Shown: positions 1 through 8,021 of the stretch, in pieces
Numbering within the stretch: the stretch's first letter is position 1
Layout: every line of letters begins with the position of its first letter
Origin: Ligilactobacillus ubinensis
GTDB lineage: Bacteria > Bacillota > Bacilli > Lactobacillales > Lactobacillaceae
Assembly (NCBI RefSeq): GCF_024160875.1
Contig: NZ_JAIULA010000001.1
Location: 165,283-229,282 of the forward strand
Length of the DNA: 64,000 bases
Direction of reading: 5' to 3'
The notes under the pieces: generated by a model
What the model was told of the DNA's origin: nothing
The model's input: only the letters and a program-made list of their open reading frames with translations
The model's database searches: none
Program-made: the position numbers and the translations under genes

Positions 1-603
1 GGAGAAGATTCTTCAGCAAATATTCCAAGTAAAGCAAGTTTAAGGACCCCTTTTTTAGAAAACCTGACACAAAATTCTACGTTTCACTGGGGCTTTTTTA
101 TAGCTCTTTTAGTCGCTGTAATTGTGTGGTTTTACTTTAATAAAACTAATTCGGGTTTTGAGTTGCGTAGTGTGGGAACAAATGAAGCAGCTTCTCGGTA
201 TGCTGGAATGAGCGTCAAAAAGACGATTATTGTTGCAATGTTTGTTTCTGGGATTTTAGCTGGGTTAGCAGGTGGCTTAGATGGATTAGGTAATTATCAA
301 AATATTTCCGTTTCAAATTCTTTACCACAAGTAGGTTATGATGGAATGGCGGTTGCTTTGCTTGCTGCTAACAATCCGTTGGGAATTTTATTAGCTGCTT
401 TGTTATTTGCCGCTCTGTCTATTGGCGGATTGAGCATTTCAGTTTTTTCGACCACACCTACAGAAATTGTTAGTATTGTAACAGCCTCGATTATTTTCTT
501 CGTTGGGATTAAATATGCTTTTGAATACTTGATAAATAAATTTTTGACCAAAAAAGAGCTAATAAAGAAATTAAATTCAGCTAAGGGGGATAAAAAAGCA
601 TGA
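1..603 (+). CDS. ABC transporter permease, nucleoside type (5' end outside window)
   Basis: The reading frame is open from the first base and stops at 601-603, so only the C-terminal 200 residues are visible. It is a hydrophobic BPD_transp_2-type permease with several membrane segments and the loop sequence LRSVGTNEAASRYAGMS, typical of the inner-membrane permeases paired with BMP-type nucleoside-binding lipoproteins (compare NupP of Bacillus). The next permease overlaps it by an ATGA, which shows translational coupling. The binding protein and ATPase are presumably upstream, outside the window. The family assignment is firm. The substrate (purine or other nucleosides) is inferred from family. 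Confidence 0.85.
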   Translation, partial: GEDSSANIPSKASLRTPFLENLTQNSTFHWGFFIALLVAVIVWFYFNKTNSGFELRSVGTNEAASRYAGMSVKKTIIVAMFVSGILAGLAGGLDGLGNYQNISVSNSLPQVGYDGMAVALLAANNPLGILLAALLFAALSIGGLSISVFSTTPTEIVSIVTASIIFFVGIKYAFEYLINKFLTKKELIKKLNSAKGDKKA

Positions 604-1559
604 GTTTTACAACATTATTAATGACGGTTTTTTCAACCACGCTAATTTATGCAGCACCATTAATTTTTACAGCCCTCGGAGGAACTTTTTCGGAACGTAG
701 TGGGATTGTTAACGTTGGTCTTGAAGGAATGATGGTTGTTGGAGCTTTTAGTAGTTCTGTTTTCACATTAAGCTTTTATAATATGTTTGGAAATGCCACA
801 ACTTGGATTTCCTTATTAGTAGGAGCAATTTTTGGATTAATTTTTTCAATTTTACATGCAGTTGCAACAATTAATTTGCGAGCAGATCATATTATCTCAG
901 GAACTGTCCTAAATTTAATGGCACCGGCTTTATGTGTTTTTTTGACAAGAGTTTTATATAATCAAAAAGGGCAAACCCCCATCATTAAGCAAGGATTAGG
1001 GACATATACTTTTCCAGTCTTGTCAAAAATTCCGATAATTGGCAAAGCATTATTTACACAAACATCATTGATAGCTTATTTTGCAATTTTGTTAGGTATT
1101 GTTAGTTGGTATTTTCTTTATCGCACAAATATTGGATTGCGGTTGCGATCTGTAGGTGAAAATCCTGTTGCAGCAGATACTTTAGGGATTAATGTGTATA
1201 AATATCGCTATTTAGGTGTTTTAATGTCTGGTTTTCTAGGCGGCTTTGGTGGAGCTGTAATGGCTCAATCAATTACATTAAACTTTTCAGCTTCGACAAT
1301 TTCTGGACAGGGATTTATGGCATTAGCAGCTATGATTTTTGGTAAATGGAATCCATTAGGTGCGACTGGTGCAGCTTTGTTTTTTGGATTAGCACAAAGT
1401 TTACCAATTGTTGGTGGCTATATTCCCTTTTTAGCGCATGTTAATTCATTCTGGTTTCAAGCAGCACCATATATTATTACAATCGTAGTATTAGTAATAT
1501 TCTTTGGCAAAGCTGTTGCACCTGCAGCTGATGGAGTAAATTATATAAAAAATAAGTAA
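600..1559 (+). CDS. ABC transporter permease, nucleoside type
   Basis: This 319-residue polytopic membrane protein is the second permease of the pair, in the same BPD_transp_2 family (compare NupQ of Bacillus). It opens with a hydrophobic segment followed by the conserved stretch GGTFSERSGIVNVGLEGMM (about residues 28-46), and carries the second family signature LRLRSVGENPVAADTLGIN in the middle. The start ATG overlaps the TGA of the upstream permease, so the two are co-translated and probably form a heterodimeric channel. Length and motifs match full-length relatives. The gene ends the operon visible here, since a 250-base spacer follows. Confidence 0.87.
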   Translation: MSFTTLLMTVFSTTLIYAAPLIFTALGGTFSERSGIVNVGLEGMMVVGAFSSSVFTLSFYNMFGNATTWISLLVGAIFGLIFSILHAVATINLRADHIISGTVLNLMAPALCVFLTRVLYNQKGQTPIIKQGLGTYTFPVLSKIPIIGKALFTQTSLIAYFAILLGIVSWYFLYRTNIGLRLRSVGENPVAADTLGINVYKYRYLGVLMSGFLGGFGGAVMAQSITLNFSASTISGQGFMALAAMIFGKWNPLGATGAALFFGLAQSLPIVGGYIPFLAHVNSFWFQAAPYIITIVVLVIFFGKAVAPAADGVNYIKNK

Positions 1560-1621
1560 TTGTGGTATATATAATAGAAGTAATTTTAAAAAAATAAATT
1601 TAACAGAATTAAATATTTACG

Positions 1622-1665
1622 GTATCCCTATGGTTGGAAAGAAGTTCATCCAATCGTGGGGATAC
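1622..1665 (+). other. Intergenic RNA hairpin, 17-bp stem with 10-nt loop
   Basis: Bases 1622-1638 can pair with 1649-1665 without a single mismatch if three G-U pairs are allowed. Because the wobbles work only when this strand is transcribed, the hairpin probably forms in plus-strand RNA. No T-run follows, so it is not a standard intrinsic terminator. It could be a processing or stability element at the end of the permease message, or a copy of a dispersed palindromic repeat. The rest of the 1560-1811 spacer shows no convincing gene. Confidence 0.6.
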
Positions 1666-1782
1666 AGTTGCTTAAGAGAAAAAAATTTTGAGCGTTAAAC
1701 ACTAAGTAAATAAGGAGATATAGAGCTGTCAGCATAGAATCCAACTTGAGAAATCGATTTCAATAGTTTATATTAATCTGTG

Positions 1783-1788
1783 TATAAT
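1783..1788 (+). promoter_or_regulatory. -10 box (TATAAT) upstream of the 1812 gene
   Basis: A perfect TATAAT lies 23 bases before the start codon at 1812. No good -35 box sits at the usual distance, so the promoter is weak or activator-dependent. A very G-rich stretch (1798-1806) acts as ribosome binding site. Confidence 0.4.
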
Positions 1789-1811
1789 ACAAAAAAGGGT
1801 GGGGGCACGAC

Positions 1812-2702
1812 ATGCGATTACTAACCTTAAATTGTCATTCGTTACTTGAATATGATACAAAAAAACAAATTAAAGAAATTGTTGATTTCGTCGTCAGAGA
1901 ATCGATTACAATCGTTGCATTACAAGAGGTAAGTCAGTTAGTAGCTAATAAAAGTTTAGAACAAGCATCATTAGCTGAAAGTGGTTTTGTGATGCCCGCA
2001 GAGACAGATATTCCTGTAAAGGAAGGTAATTTTGCGTATTTACTGGTTCAGGCATTCAAGAAGGTGAAACTTTCTTTTTCGTGGACATGGACAGCAACGC
2101 ATATCGGATATGATAAGTTGGATGAAGGTATAGCACTTTTGACATTAAAACCGTTAAGTGATGTTCATGCACCAGTAATAGTGGCAAGTTCAGAGTATGA
2201 TCAGTATACAGATTATAGACGAAGAAAGCTGTTGTTTGGAAAAGTTGGAGATGCAAAAGGATCAGTAGTGGCTACAGGACATCTAGACGGTTGGCAAAAA
2301 GATATTTTCTACGCCGAATGGGATCAGGTATTAGAAAATCTGGCTGAATTTGCTGATTCTAAGGCAGCAGTATATTTATTAGGTGATTTTAATGTAGATG
2401 CTGAAAAAGATGAAACAAACTACGCACATATTTGTCGCAAATTTATCGATACGTATGAAGTAGCCCTTTCTCGTGGAGATGGAATGACAGTACGTGGTTC
2501 TATTGATGGTTGGGAAGATAGTGATGTTGCCAGAAGGATTGATTATATCTTAACGACAGATTCCAAAGAAGTAGCATACAGTCGAGTTTGTTTTGATGGA
2601 CAAGAAACGCAAAGAATTTCAGATCATGCAGGAATTGTGGTAGAAATGGCTACTCCAGTAACTGTGCAAGTAACTGCCAATAGCAAAAGTGCGACAGCCT
2701 AG
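1812..2702 (+). CDS. Endonuclease/exonuclease/phosphatase-family hydrolase
   Basis: This 296-residue protein has the four-layer Mg-dependent phosphoesterase signature. The N-terminal LTLNCHS contains the metal-site Asn7, LQEVSQ supplies the metal-binding Glu39, LLGDFNVDAE is the central Asp-x-Asn motif, and the C-terminal SDHAG is the catalytic Ser-Asp-His motif. No signal peptide or membrane segment is present, so it acts in the cytoplasm. Relatives include phosphatases, nucleases and sphingomyelinase-like enzymes, and the substrate cannot be told from sequence. It is a single-gene unit by spacing, with its own -10 box. Confidence 0.82.
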   Translation: MRLLTLNCHSLLEYDTKKQIKEIVDFVVRESITIVALQEVSQLVANKSLEQASLAESGFVMPAETDIPVKEGNFAYLLVQAFKKVKLSFSWTWTATHIGYDKLDEGIALLTLKPLSDVHAPVIVASSEYDQYTDYRRRKLLFGKVGDAKGSVVATGHLDGWQKDIFYAEWDQVLENLAEFADSKAAVYLLGDFNVDAEKDETNYAHICRKFIDTYEVALSRGDGMTVRGSIDGWEDSDVARRIDYILTTDSKEVAYSRVCFDGQETQRISDHAGIVVEMATPVTVQVTANSKSATA

Positions 2703-2746
2703 TCTCATGGTGGTAAAATGTAGTAAACACATTGGGAGGAATTAAT

Positions 2747-3322
2747 ATGGCTAAAAGATTTGCAGTAATGATTGCTGATGGATGTGAAGAAGTTGAAGCA
2801 TTAACGCCAGTTGATGTTTTTAGACGTCTTAATCAGGATGTAGATATGGTTGGACTTGAAAGCACCGAAGTTTTAGGTGCTCATAATATTAAACTAACAT
2901 GTGACAAGATTTTAGATGAATCTCTTTTAGACTATGATGTCGTAGTCTTTCCAGGTGGAGGTCAGGGTGCAGCTAATTTGCGCGCTAATGACAAGCTGAT
3001 GGGATTGATGCAAAGAAGAGCTAAGCAAGGAGCATGGAATGCGGCTATGTGTGCTGCACCAATTGCTTTTGCCCGTTATGGATTATTGAATGGAGCAAAT
3101 TATACTTGTTATCCAGGAATAAATGAAGAGATTAAAGATGAAGTTGAAGCTGGAAGTTTTCAAGAGGACATCGTAGTAGTAGATGAAACAGCGCACTTAA
3201 TTACTAGTCGCGGACCCGCAACAGCTTTGGAGTATGCTTATAAAATTGCTGAAACTTTAGGCATCCAAACTAAGGATTTACGTAAGGCAATGTTGTATGA
3301 CTTTTTAGCAGAAAATATCTAA
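2747..3322 (+). CDS. DJ-1/PfpI-family protein
   Basis: This 191-residue protein starts at the ATG at 2747, which has GGGAGGA (2734-2740) at ideal spacing. An upstream in-frame TTG at 2732 overlaps that ribosome site and is rejected. It has the flavodoxin-like DJ-1 fold signature: Glu residues near position 15-18 (DGCEEVEA), the glycine-rich loop FPGGGQGA (68-75) and the nucleophile-elbow Cys102 in MCAAP. Members of the YajL/DJ-1 branch act as chaperones, glyoxalases or deglycase-like stress proteins. The exact activity is unknown. It is followed by a two-way terminator. Confidence 0.85.
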   Translation: MAKRFAVMIADGCEEVEALTPVDVFRRLNQDVDMVGLESTEVLGAHNIKLTCDKILDESLLDYDVVVFPGGGQGAANLRANDKLMGLMQRRAKQGAWNAAMCAAPIAFARYGLLNGANYTCYPGINEEIKDEVEAGSFQEDIVVVDETAHLITSRGPATALEYAYKIAETLGIQTKDLRKAMLYDFLAENI

Positions 3323-3330
3323 AACTAATG

Positions 3331-3415
3331 AAAAAAGAAGCTTAAATATTGAAATGACGCTTAAAGTAGAGTTGAAAAACTAACTTTAAGCGTCATCTTA
3401 TTAGGCTTCTTTTTT
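3331..3415. terminator. Nested bidirectional terminator between convergent genes
   Basis: An outer 11-bp stem pairs an A-rich arm (3331-3341) with a T-rich arm (3405-3415). Inside it a perfect 14-bp stem (3354-3367 with 3383-3396) is capped by a small AGTT/AACT hairpin. The A-run on the left and T-run on the right let it end transcription of both the DJ-1 gene (plus) and the hydratase-family gene (minus). Confidence 0.85.
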
Positions 3416-3445
3416 ATTAATTAGATTACGAAATCAAACTGTATC

Positions 3446-4267
3446 TTATTTAGCGGCAACATCAACGGTAACTGTACCCAGATTGTTGTCAAAGGTAGCT
3501 TGCCATTTACCGGCACTTAGCGTTGGAGGTAAAAGAAATGTTCCGGAAGATACAACTGTATTAGCTGTAAATGTTTTACCTTGCTCTGCTAGTTTTTCGA
3601 CTAACCACTTTAGAGAATTAAGTGGATTGCCAAGGACCTCGGATGATTTACCGTCTAACAGCTTTTTATTATCATGGTAAAGTTCGCAATTAACGTTGGC
3701 TAGAGCAGCTGGGGTTTTAAAAGCTTTATTTGTGTCGAATTCTTTCCCATAGACAACTAAGCCACCTACTGCGCAATCTGACATTACCATATATTTTGAT
3801 AGACTTGGAAACCAGTCAGAAAAACGAGCATCTGGTACTTCAACTGCACCAGCAACTGTTGTTTTGTTGAATAAGTCTTCTAATGTGTCTGTAGCCGCTA
3901 AATCTTCTTTGGCTCGAAAGGCAAGTTCTACTTCGACAAGCGGTTCATTAAGCTTTTTTAGTTCTACATGTGCTGGGGATTTGAGAAAACGATCTGCAAC
4001 CTGAGCACCATAGAGTGGTGAAGTTGAAGCAAACATTTTTTGGGTTTCTTCACTTGTAAGTGAAACTTTGTATCCTCCCACCGGCTGATTTTTTAACTCC
4101 ATTACGCGAGCTTGCACACGACAAGCTGTAGCATCATCTAAAACCCGTTCTTTCCAATCGTCTTCATTAAGAGCACCAACATTAACGTACGTTTTATAGA
4201 GTGCTTGGGCAAATTCTTCTTGGGCAGTTGTTAATTTAACGGGTGTATTTACTGTTGTTTTAGTCAT
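3446..4267 (-). CDS. 2-keto-4-pentenoate hydratase / FAH-superfamily enzyme
   Basis: This 273-residue protein resembles the MhpD/HpcG branch of the fumarylacetoacetate hydrolase superfamily. The metal-binding carboxylates lie in EPLVEVELAF, GYKVSL precedes them, and the C-terminal SGTFLLPP matches the usual substrate-loop region. The chosen ATG at 4267 has GGAGGAAC at 4273-4280; a longer in-frame TTG start at 4294 is less likely. Family members hydrate or decarboxylate 2-oxo acids with metal. The gene lies downstream of an isoleucine-type T-box and a 39-codon ORF, so it is probably controlled by amino-acid starvation, which is unusual for this family. The in vivo substrate is unknown. Confidence 0.75.
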   Translation of the reverse strand: MTKTTVNTPVKLTTAQEEFAQALYKTYVNVGALNEDDWKERVLDDATACRVQARVMELKNQPVGGYKVSLTSEETQKMFASTSPLYGAQVADRFLKSPAHVELKKLNEPLVEVELAFRAKEDLAATDTLEDLFNKTTVAGAVEVPDARFSDWFPSLSKYMVMSDCAVGGLVVYGKEFDTNKAFKTPAALANVNCELYHDNKKLLDGKSSEVLGNPLNSLKWLVEKLAEQGKTFTANTVVSSGTFLLPPTLSAGKWQATFDNNLGTVTVDVAAK

Positions 4268-4295
4268 ATTAAGTTCCTCCATCTTGGATGACAAC

Positions 4296-4415
4296 TTACA
4301 TGTTTATATTGGTAAGTGTCATTATACTGTTTTTTATAGAATGTAGCTGTATAAATAATCGTAAAATACTAATCTGATCTGTATCCTTAATCTCACTAAT
4401 GCCACTGTCTGACAT
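4296..4415 (-). CDS. 39-codon ORF just after the T-box terminator
   Basis: On the minus strand an ATG at 4415 is preceded by AGAGGTGAG and opens a 39-codon frame ending at 4296, 28 bases before the hydratase-family start. Eight of the 39 residues are isoleucine, with ATT in the first half and ATA in the second. No domain is recognised. It could be a small protein, a leader peptide coupled to the hydratase gene, or the remnant of a longer gene. The good ribosome site and its position argue against pure chance, but an AT-rich genome makes Ile-rich frames by chance too. Confidence 0.45.
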   Translation of the reverse strand: MSDSGISEIKDTDQISILRLFIQLHSIKNSIMTLTNINM

Positions 4416-4454
4416 GACACTCACCTCTACTTTATGATTAATTTAAATTAAATC

Positions 4455-4759
4455 CAAAAAACGTCCTTTGATTAAAATTTCTTAATTGAAAAATTAATCA
4501 AAGGACGTTAAAAACGCGGTACCACCTTTTTTTGCAAATAAAATTTGCCTCACACGAACAGCTGATTAACTAGCGATTCGCTGGCACGTTAATGGGTGCA
4601 CCCAACATACTCTCCCTAAATAGTTTGGTATGTAACTCGCGGATGATTTTCACTATGGTGGGTTAGCCGATTCACAGCAAATATCAGCTCTCTGAATAAC
4701 CCAAACAATAATTACTTTTTCCGTTCAAAGCTTTTAATTCTCATCTGTATTTAATCTAT
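4455..4759 (-). promoter_or_regulatory. T-box leader (probable Ile AUC specifier)
   Basis: Read on the minus strand, the leader has a stem I with the AG-bulge motif AGAGAG and a distal loop. The specifier side reads GTGAAAATCATCC, placing ATC at the usual specifier position before the conserved purine. The lower helix CGGA/TCCG and upper helix GGGTT/AACCC close around it. The T-box bulge sequence GGTGGTACCGCG is at 4515-4526; its UGGU would pair with an ACCA tRNA end, consistent with tRNA-Ile. The terminator is a perfect 16-bp stem (4460-4475 with 4494-4509) with a T-run. The rest of the 4416-4874 gap holds only its promoter and AT-rich sequence. Confidence 0.9.
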
Positions 4760-4765
4760 GCCAGT

Positions 4766-4794
4766 ATATTAACGCGCTATTAGATGTCTGTCAA
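4766..4794 (-). promoter_or_regulatory. Promoter of the T-box transcript
   Basis: On the minus strand a consensus TTGACA (4789-4794) and TAATAT (4766-4771) are separated by exactly 17 bases, directly upstream of stem I of the T-box. Confidence 0.85.
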
Positions 4795-4874
4795 TACTTT
4801 TTTAAAATTAAAATTATAAAAATTAGGAAATGGTGATTTTTATGATGATTTACTAATGAGACAAAATTATTTAT

Positions 4875-5252
4875 CTATTCGCTTTGGTGGCTATTTTTCA
4901 ACGTAATTGTACTAAAACTGGTTTTTGTATCAGGTGTAAGGTAAGTATATGCTTGCCAAACTTGCAAAGAATGAGTCTGTGATAAAGGTGTGGCGCAGAC
5001 ATAGAGAATGCCTTGACCTTGAGTAACCGTTTTAAGATGATGTGTTTGAACATCAATTCCAACGGCATGTTGAGAAGATGCTAGCTTAAGATTAGCTCCG
5101 ATACTAGCTGCAGTTTCAGCTAAGACGGTATTAAGACCGCCGTGCACTAAACCAAAAGGTTGCAAGTGTTTAGAAGAGATGGGCATTTGTAAAAGGACTT
5201 TGGTCGGAGTTGAGGTCATTATTTCAATATTTAATAATTCTAATAAGTTCAT
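4875..5252 (-). CDS. menI: Hotdog thioesterase, probable 1,4-dihydroxy-2-naphthoyl-CoA hydrolase
   Basis: This 125-residue single hotdog-fold protein of the PaaI/MenI type has the substrate loop FGLVHGG (His37-Gly38-Gly39) and the catalytic-region Glu46 in AETAAS. It starts at an ATG with AAGGAGCG upstream. It is divergent from menB-menE and shares an 80-base control region with them. That makes hydrolysis of DHNA-CoA, the step between MenB and MenA, the most likely role. Hotdog thioesterases are promiscuous, so the assignment rests partly on context. Cytoplasmic. Confidence 0.78.
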   Translation of the reverse strand: MNLLELLNIEIMTSTPTKVLLQMPISSKHLQPFGLVHGGLNTVLAETAASIGANLKLASSQHAVGIDVQTHHLKTVTQGQGILYVCATPLSQTHSLQVWQAYTYLTPDTKTSFSTITLKNSHQSE

Positions 5253-5272
5253 AGAATCGCTCCTTAAATAAA

Positions 5273-5315
5273 TTGTGCAAAATGTTATAATGAATTAATG
5301 TAAGTATAACATTTT
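5273..5315. promoter_or_regulatory. Control region of menI / menBE with inverted repeat
   Basis: An extended -10 (TGT plus TATAAT, 5283-5291) points toward menB. A perfect 11-bp inverted repeat (5279-5289 with 5305-5315, 15-base spacer) overlaps it and covers the expected start point, so a repressor or RNA hairpin could act here. TTGTGCA at 5273-5279 recurs at the menA and cydA control regions. Confidence 0.5.
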
Positions 5316-5332
5316 AAGGAAGTGTAGCATAA

Positions 5333-6154
5333 ATGACAGATACAATGTGGGAAAACATCAAAACTTATTCAGAAATTATTTTTGAACGTACGGGTAAAAT
5401 AGCAAAAATTACGATGAATAGACCAGAAAAATTAAATGCATTTACACCTACAACTATTCAGGAAATGATAGATGCATTTACGATTTGTCGTGACGACAGT
5501 TCAATTGGAGTCGTCATTTTAACTGGAGCAGGTGAAAAAGCTTTTTCTTCTGGCGGAGATCAAAGTGTTCGTGGAAATGGGGGGTATGTTGGACCGGATA
5601 AAATTGCGCGGCTGAATGTTTTAGATTTGCAACATTTAATTCGTATTATTCCTAAACCAGTAATCGCGATGGTTAAAGGCTGGTCTGTTGGTGGAGGTAA
5701 TATTTTACAGTTAGTGTGTGATCTAACTTTAGCAGCAGATAATGCAAAATTTGGCCAAACTGGTCCCAAAGTAGGTAGTTTTGATGCGGGATATGGTTCG
5801 GGTTATTTAGCGCGAGTTATTGGTCATAAGCGGGCGAAAGAAGTTTGGTTTTTAAACCATTTTTATTCAGCTAAAGAAGCATATGAGATGAACTGGATTA
5901 ACAAAGTTGTGCCACTAGAAGATTTAGAAAAAGTAACACTTGAATGGTGTGAAGAAATTTTGCAAAAATCACCTACTGCAATTCGTTTCATTAAAGCAGC
6001 AATGAATGCAGATACAGATGGCTTGGCAGGATTGCAACAGTTAGGTGGAGATGCAACAATGTTGTTTTATACAACAGATGAAGGCAAAGAAGGGCGTGAC
6101 GCCTTTAATGAAAAACGCAAACCTGATTTTGACCAATTCCCTAAGTTTCCTTAA
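5333..6154 (+). CDS. menB: 1,4-dihydroxy-2-naphthoyl-CoA synthase
   Basis: This 273-residue crotonase-superfamily protein matches MenB closely. It has RPEKLNAF near the N-terminus, SGGDQSVRG as oxyanion-hole region, [18 protein letters not shown], and the MenB-specific stretch [19 protein letters not shown], with the C-terminal [11 protein letters not shown] tail. It closes o-succinylbenzoyl-CoA to DHNA-CoA in menaquinone biosynthesis. The ATG at 5333 has AAGGAAG nine bases upstream. menE follows six bases after the stop, forming an operon. Confidence 0.95.
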   Translation: MTDTMWENIKTYSEIIFERTGKIAKITMNRPEKLNAFTPTTIQEMIDAFTICRDDSSIGVVILTGAGEKAFSSGGDQSVRGNGGYVGPDKIARLNVLDLQHLIRIIPKPVIAMVKGWSVGGGNILQLVCDLTLAADNAKFGQTGPKVGSFDAGYGSGYLARVIGHKRAKEVWFLNHFYSAKEAYEMNWINKVVPLEDLEKVTLEWCEEILQKSPTAIRFIKAAMNADTDGLAGLQQLGGDATMLFYTTDEGKEGRDAFNEKRKPDFDQFPKFP

Positions 6155-6160
6155 GTAAAT

Positions 6161-7594
6161 ATGGAAAATTGGTTAGAAAAACGGATTGCATTATCACCGG
6201 ATAAAACAGCGATTGTAACTAAAGAAGACTCGCTAACCTATCGGGAATTAGGAAAACGAGTCGAAATTTGGATGCGGCATTTAGCAACTGTTATTGAAAA
6301 GGATTCTTTTGTAGGCGTCTTGGTAAATAATAGTTTAATGGGTTATATTACAATTTTGGCATTACAACAGTTAAACTGTACGCTGGTAATGCTAAATAAA
6401 CGATTATCAGCAGATGAATTACAGTTTCAAATAAATGATACTAACCTCAAGGTAGTTATTTATGAAGACGGACTTTTGAAAAACAAGCGATTAACCATGG
6501 TGAATTGTTTTAGTTTTACAGCAATTGAAAATTTAGCAGTAACACCAGTAGCTGCGGTTGCGGATTTTAAAGACGAGCATGTAACAACTTTGATGTATAC
6601 ATCCGGCACAACAAGAAAACCTAAGGGAGTTTGTCAAACTTTTCGAAATCATTTTTATTCGGCTGTGGGTTCAGCTTTTAATCTGGGACTAAGCACGGAT
6701 GATAACTGGCTTTGTGTAGTACCTTTATTTCATATTAGCGGTTTTTCAATCATGATGCGGGCACTGCTATATGGAATGACAGTGACTTTAGTTAATCAGT
6801 TTGACGCTAAAGCAGTGAATAAAATATTAGTTGAAAATAAAATAAGTGCTATCTCAGTAGTTCCAACGATGTTGCAACAATTGATAATAAATCAAAACTT
6901 GCAAAAGTACAATCCAAAGTTTAGATTTTTCTTGCTAGGTGGAGGACCAATTGATTTACATCTACTGGAGATTTGTCAAAAAAGAAACTGGCCGGTTATT
7001 CAATCCTATGGGATGACAGAAACAGCTTCGCAAGTGGTAGCGCTGAACTTTGAAGATGCACAGCAAAAAATAGGCTCAGTTGGAAAGACACTTTTTCCCG
7101 TAGCTTTAAAGATTGCAACTGATGGTGAAATTTTATTAAATGCACCTAATATCACACCCGGATACTATCAATTACCTCTGCAAAATAAAACTAGTTTTGA
7201 GAATGGTTGGTTTAAAACGGGCGACATTGGTTACTTAGATAAAGAAGGTTTCTTGTATTTACGCGGACGAAAAGGCGATATGATTATTTCTGGAGGCGAG
7301 AATATCTTTCCAGATGAAATAGAAGCAGTTTATTATAATTTGAAAGATATTGTTCAAATAGTGGTGGCTGGTGTGCCAGATTCAAAGTGGGGCAGTGTGC
7401 CTGTTGCATTCATTCAGACTAAAGGCATGATGAGTAAAAGTTTTTTGCGTGACTATGGTTACCAGCATTTAGCGCACTTTAAAGTACCGCATAGATTTTA
7501 TCTAGTTTCTGATTATCCACGAACAGCAAGCGGTAAAATAAAACGTCAATATCTGAGCCAACATAAACAGTATTTCTCAAACGAGTTATATTAA
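6161..7594 (+). CDS. menE: o-Succinylbenzoate-CoA ligase
   Basis: This 477-residue adenylate-forming enzyme has the A3 motif YTSGTTRKPKGV, the A5 region SYGMTETASQ, the A7/A8 region GWFKTGDIGYLDKEGFLYLRG and the C-terminal lysine motif TASGKIKR. Activation of o-succinylbenzoate for MenB is inferred from its place directly after menB. Only six bases separate the two genes and no clear ribosome site is seen, so translation is probably coupled. The upstream menaquinone genes menF, menD, menH and menC are not in the window. Confidence 0.9.
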   Translation: MENWLEKRIALSPDKTAIVTKEDSLTYRELGKRVEIWMRHLATVIEKDSFVGVLVNNSLMGYITILALQQLNCTLVMLNKRLSADELQFQINDTNLKVVIYEDGLLKNKRLTMVNCFSFTAIENLAVTPVAAVADFKDEHVTTLMYTSGTTRKPKGVCQTFRNHFYSAVGSAFNLGLSTDDNWLCVVPLFHISGFSIMMRALLYGMTVTLVNQFDAKAVNKILVENKISAISVVPTMLQQLIINQNLQKYNPKFRFFLLGGGPIDLHLLEICQKRNWPVIQSYGMTETASQVVALNFEDAQQKIGSVGKTLFPVALKIATDGEILLNAPNITPGYYQLPLQNKTSFENGWFKTGDIGYLDKEGFLYLRGRKGDMIISGGENIFPDEIEAVYYNLKDIVQIVVAGVPDSKWGSVPVAFIQTKGMMSKSFLRDYGYQHLAHFKVPHRFYLVSDYPRTASGKIKRQYLSQHKQYFSNELY

Positions 7595-7810
7595 TAGTTA
7601 TGGTTAAAATAAGGATATTAGTATGTTTACAAATTAATGGAGAACTAGAGGCTCAATTAGGGACAACTGTTACGTGGATTAAGTAATTGGTTTTGAATAT
7701 ACATCATTTAGAAAATATTCTTATATACAAAATGTGTAAATAAATGTAATTAACCTTATTAAATAGCTAATCCAAGGAACTTAAAAAGCTAATTTATTTT
7801 TATTATACCT

Positions 7811-7839
7811 TTGAAAAAATTTTAATGTAGGCGTATACT
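7811..7839 (+). promoter_or_regulatory. Promoter of the cyd operon
   Basis: TTGAAA (7811-7816) and TATACT (7834-7839) are 17 bases apart. A second possible pair, TTGCAA (7876-7881) and TATTAA (7900-7905), lies downstream, leaving a leader of 110-175 bases before cydA. A TTGTGCA heptamer lies on the minus strand at 7862-7868, between these promoters. The remaining 7595-7800 stretch is AT-rich. It holds only a 28-codon frame (7600-7686) without a ribosome site, which I do not call a gene. Confidence 0.7.
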
Positions 7840-8021
7840 TCAAGTGTAACCTAATTAATCGTGCACAACTTTGCTTTGCAATAAATTTAGCTATTTTTAT
7901 ATTAAAATGCAATATATTCTTATTTAAGTAGTGCAGTTTACTAGTATTAATTATAACTTTTTACATATGGTTATTTATATTATTATGGAAGTATCTTCTG
8001 TAGAACTTAGGAGGGGTTTTT

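Noticed and set aside
5273..5315. T-box or riboswitch in front of menB
   Set aside because: Only one inverted repeat is present and the leader is too short for a riboswitch; an operator is more likely.
7600..7686. 28-codon frame after menE
   Set aside because: No ribosome site and no known domain; could be a gene remnant but cannot be supported.
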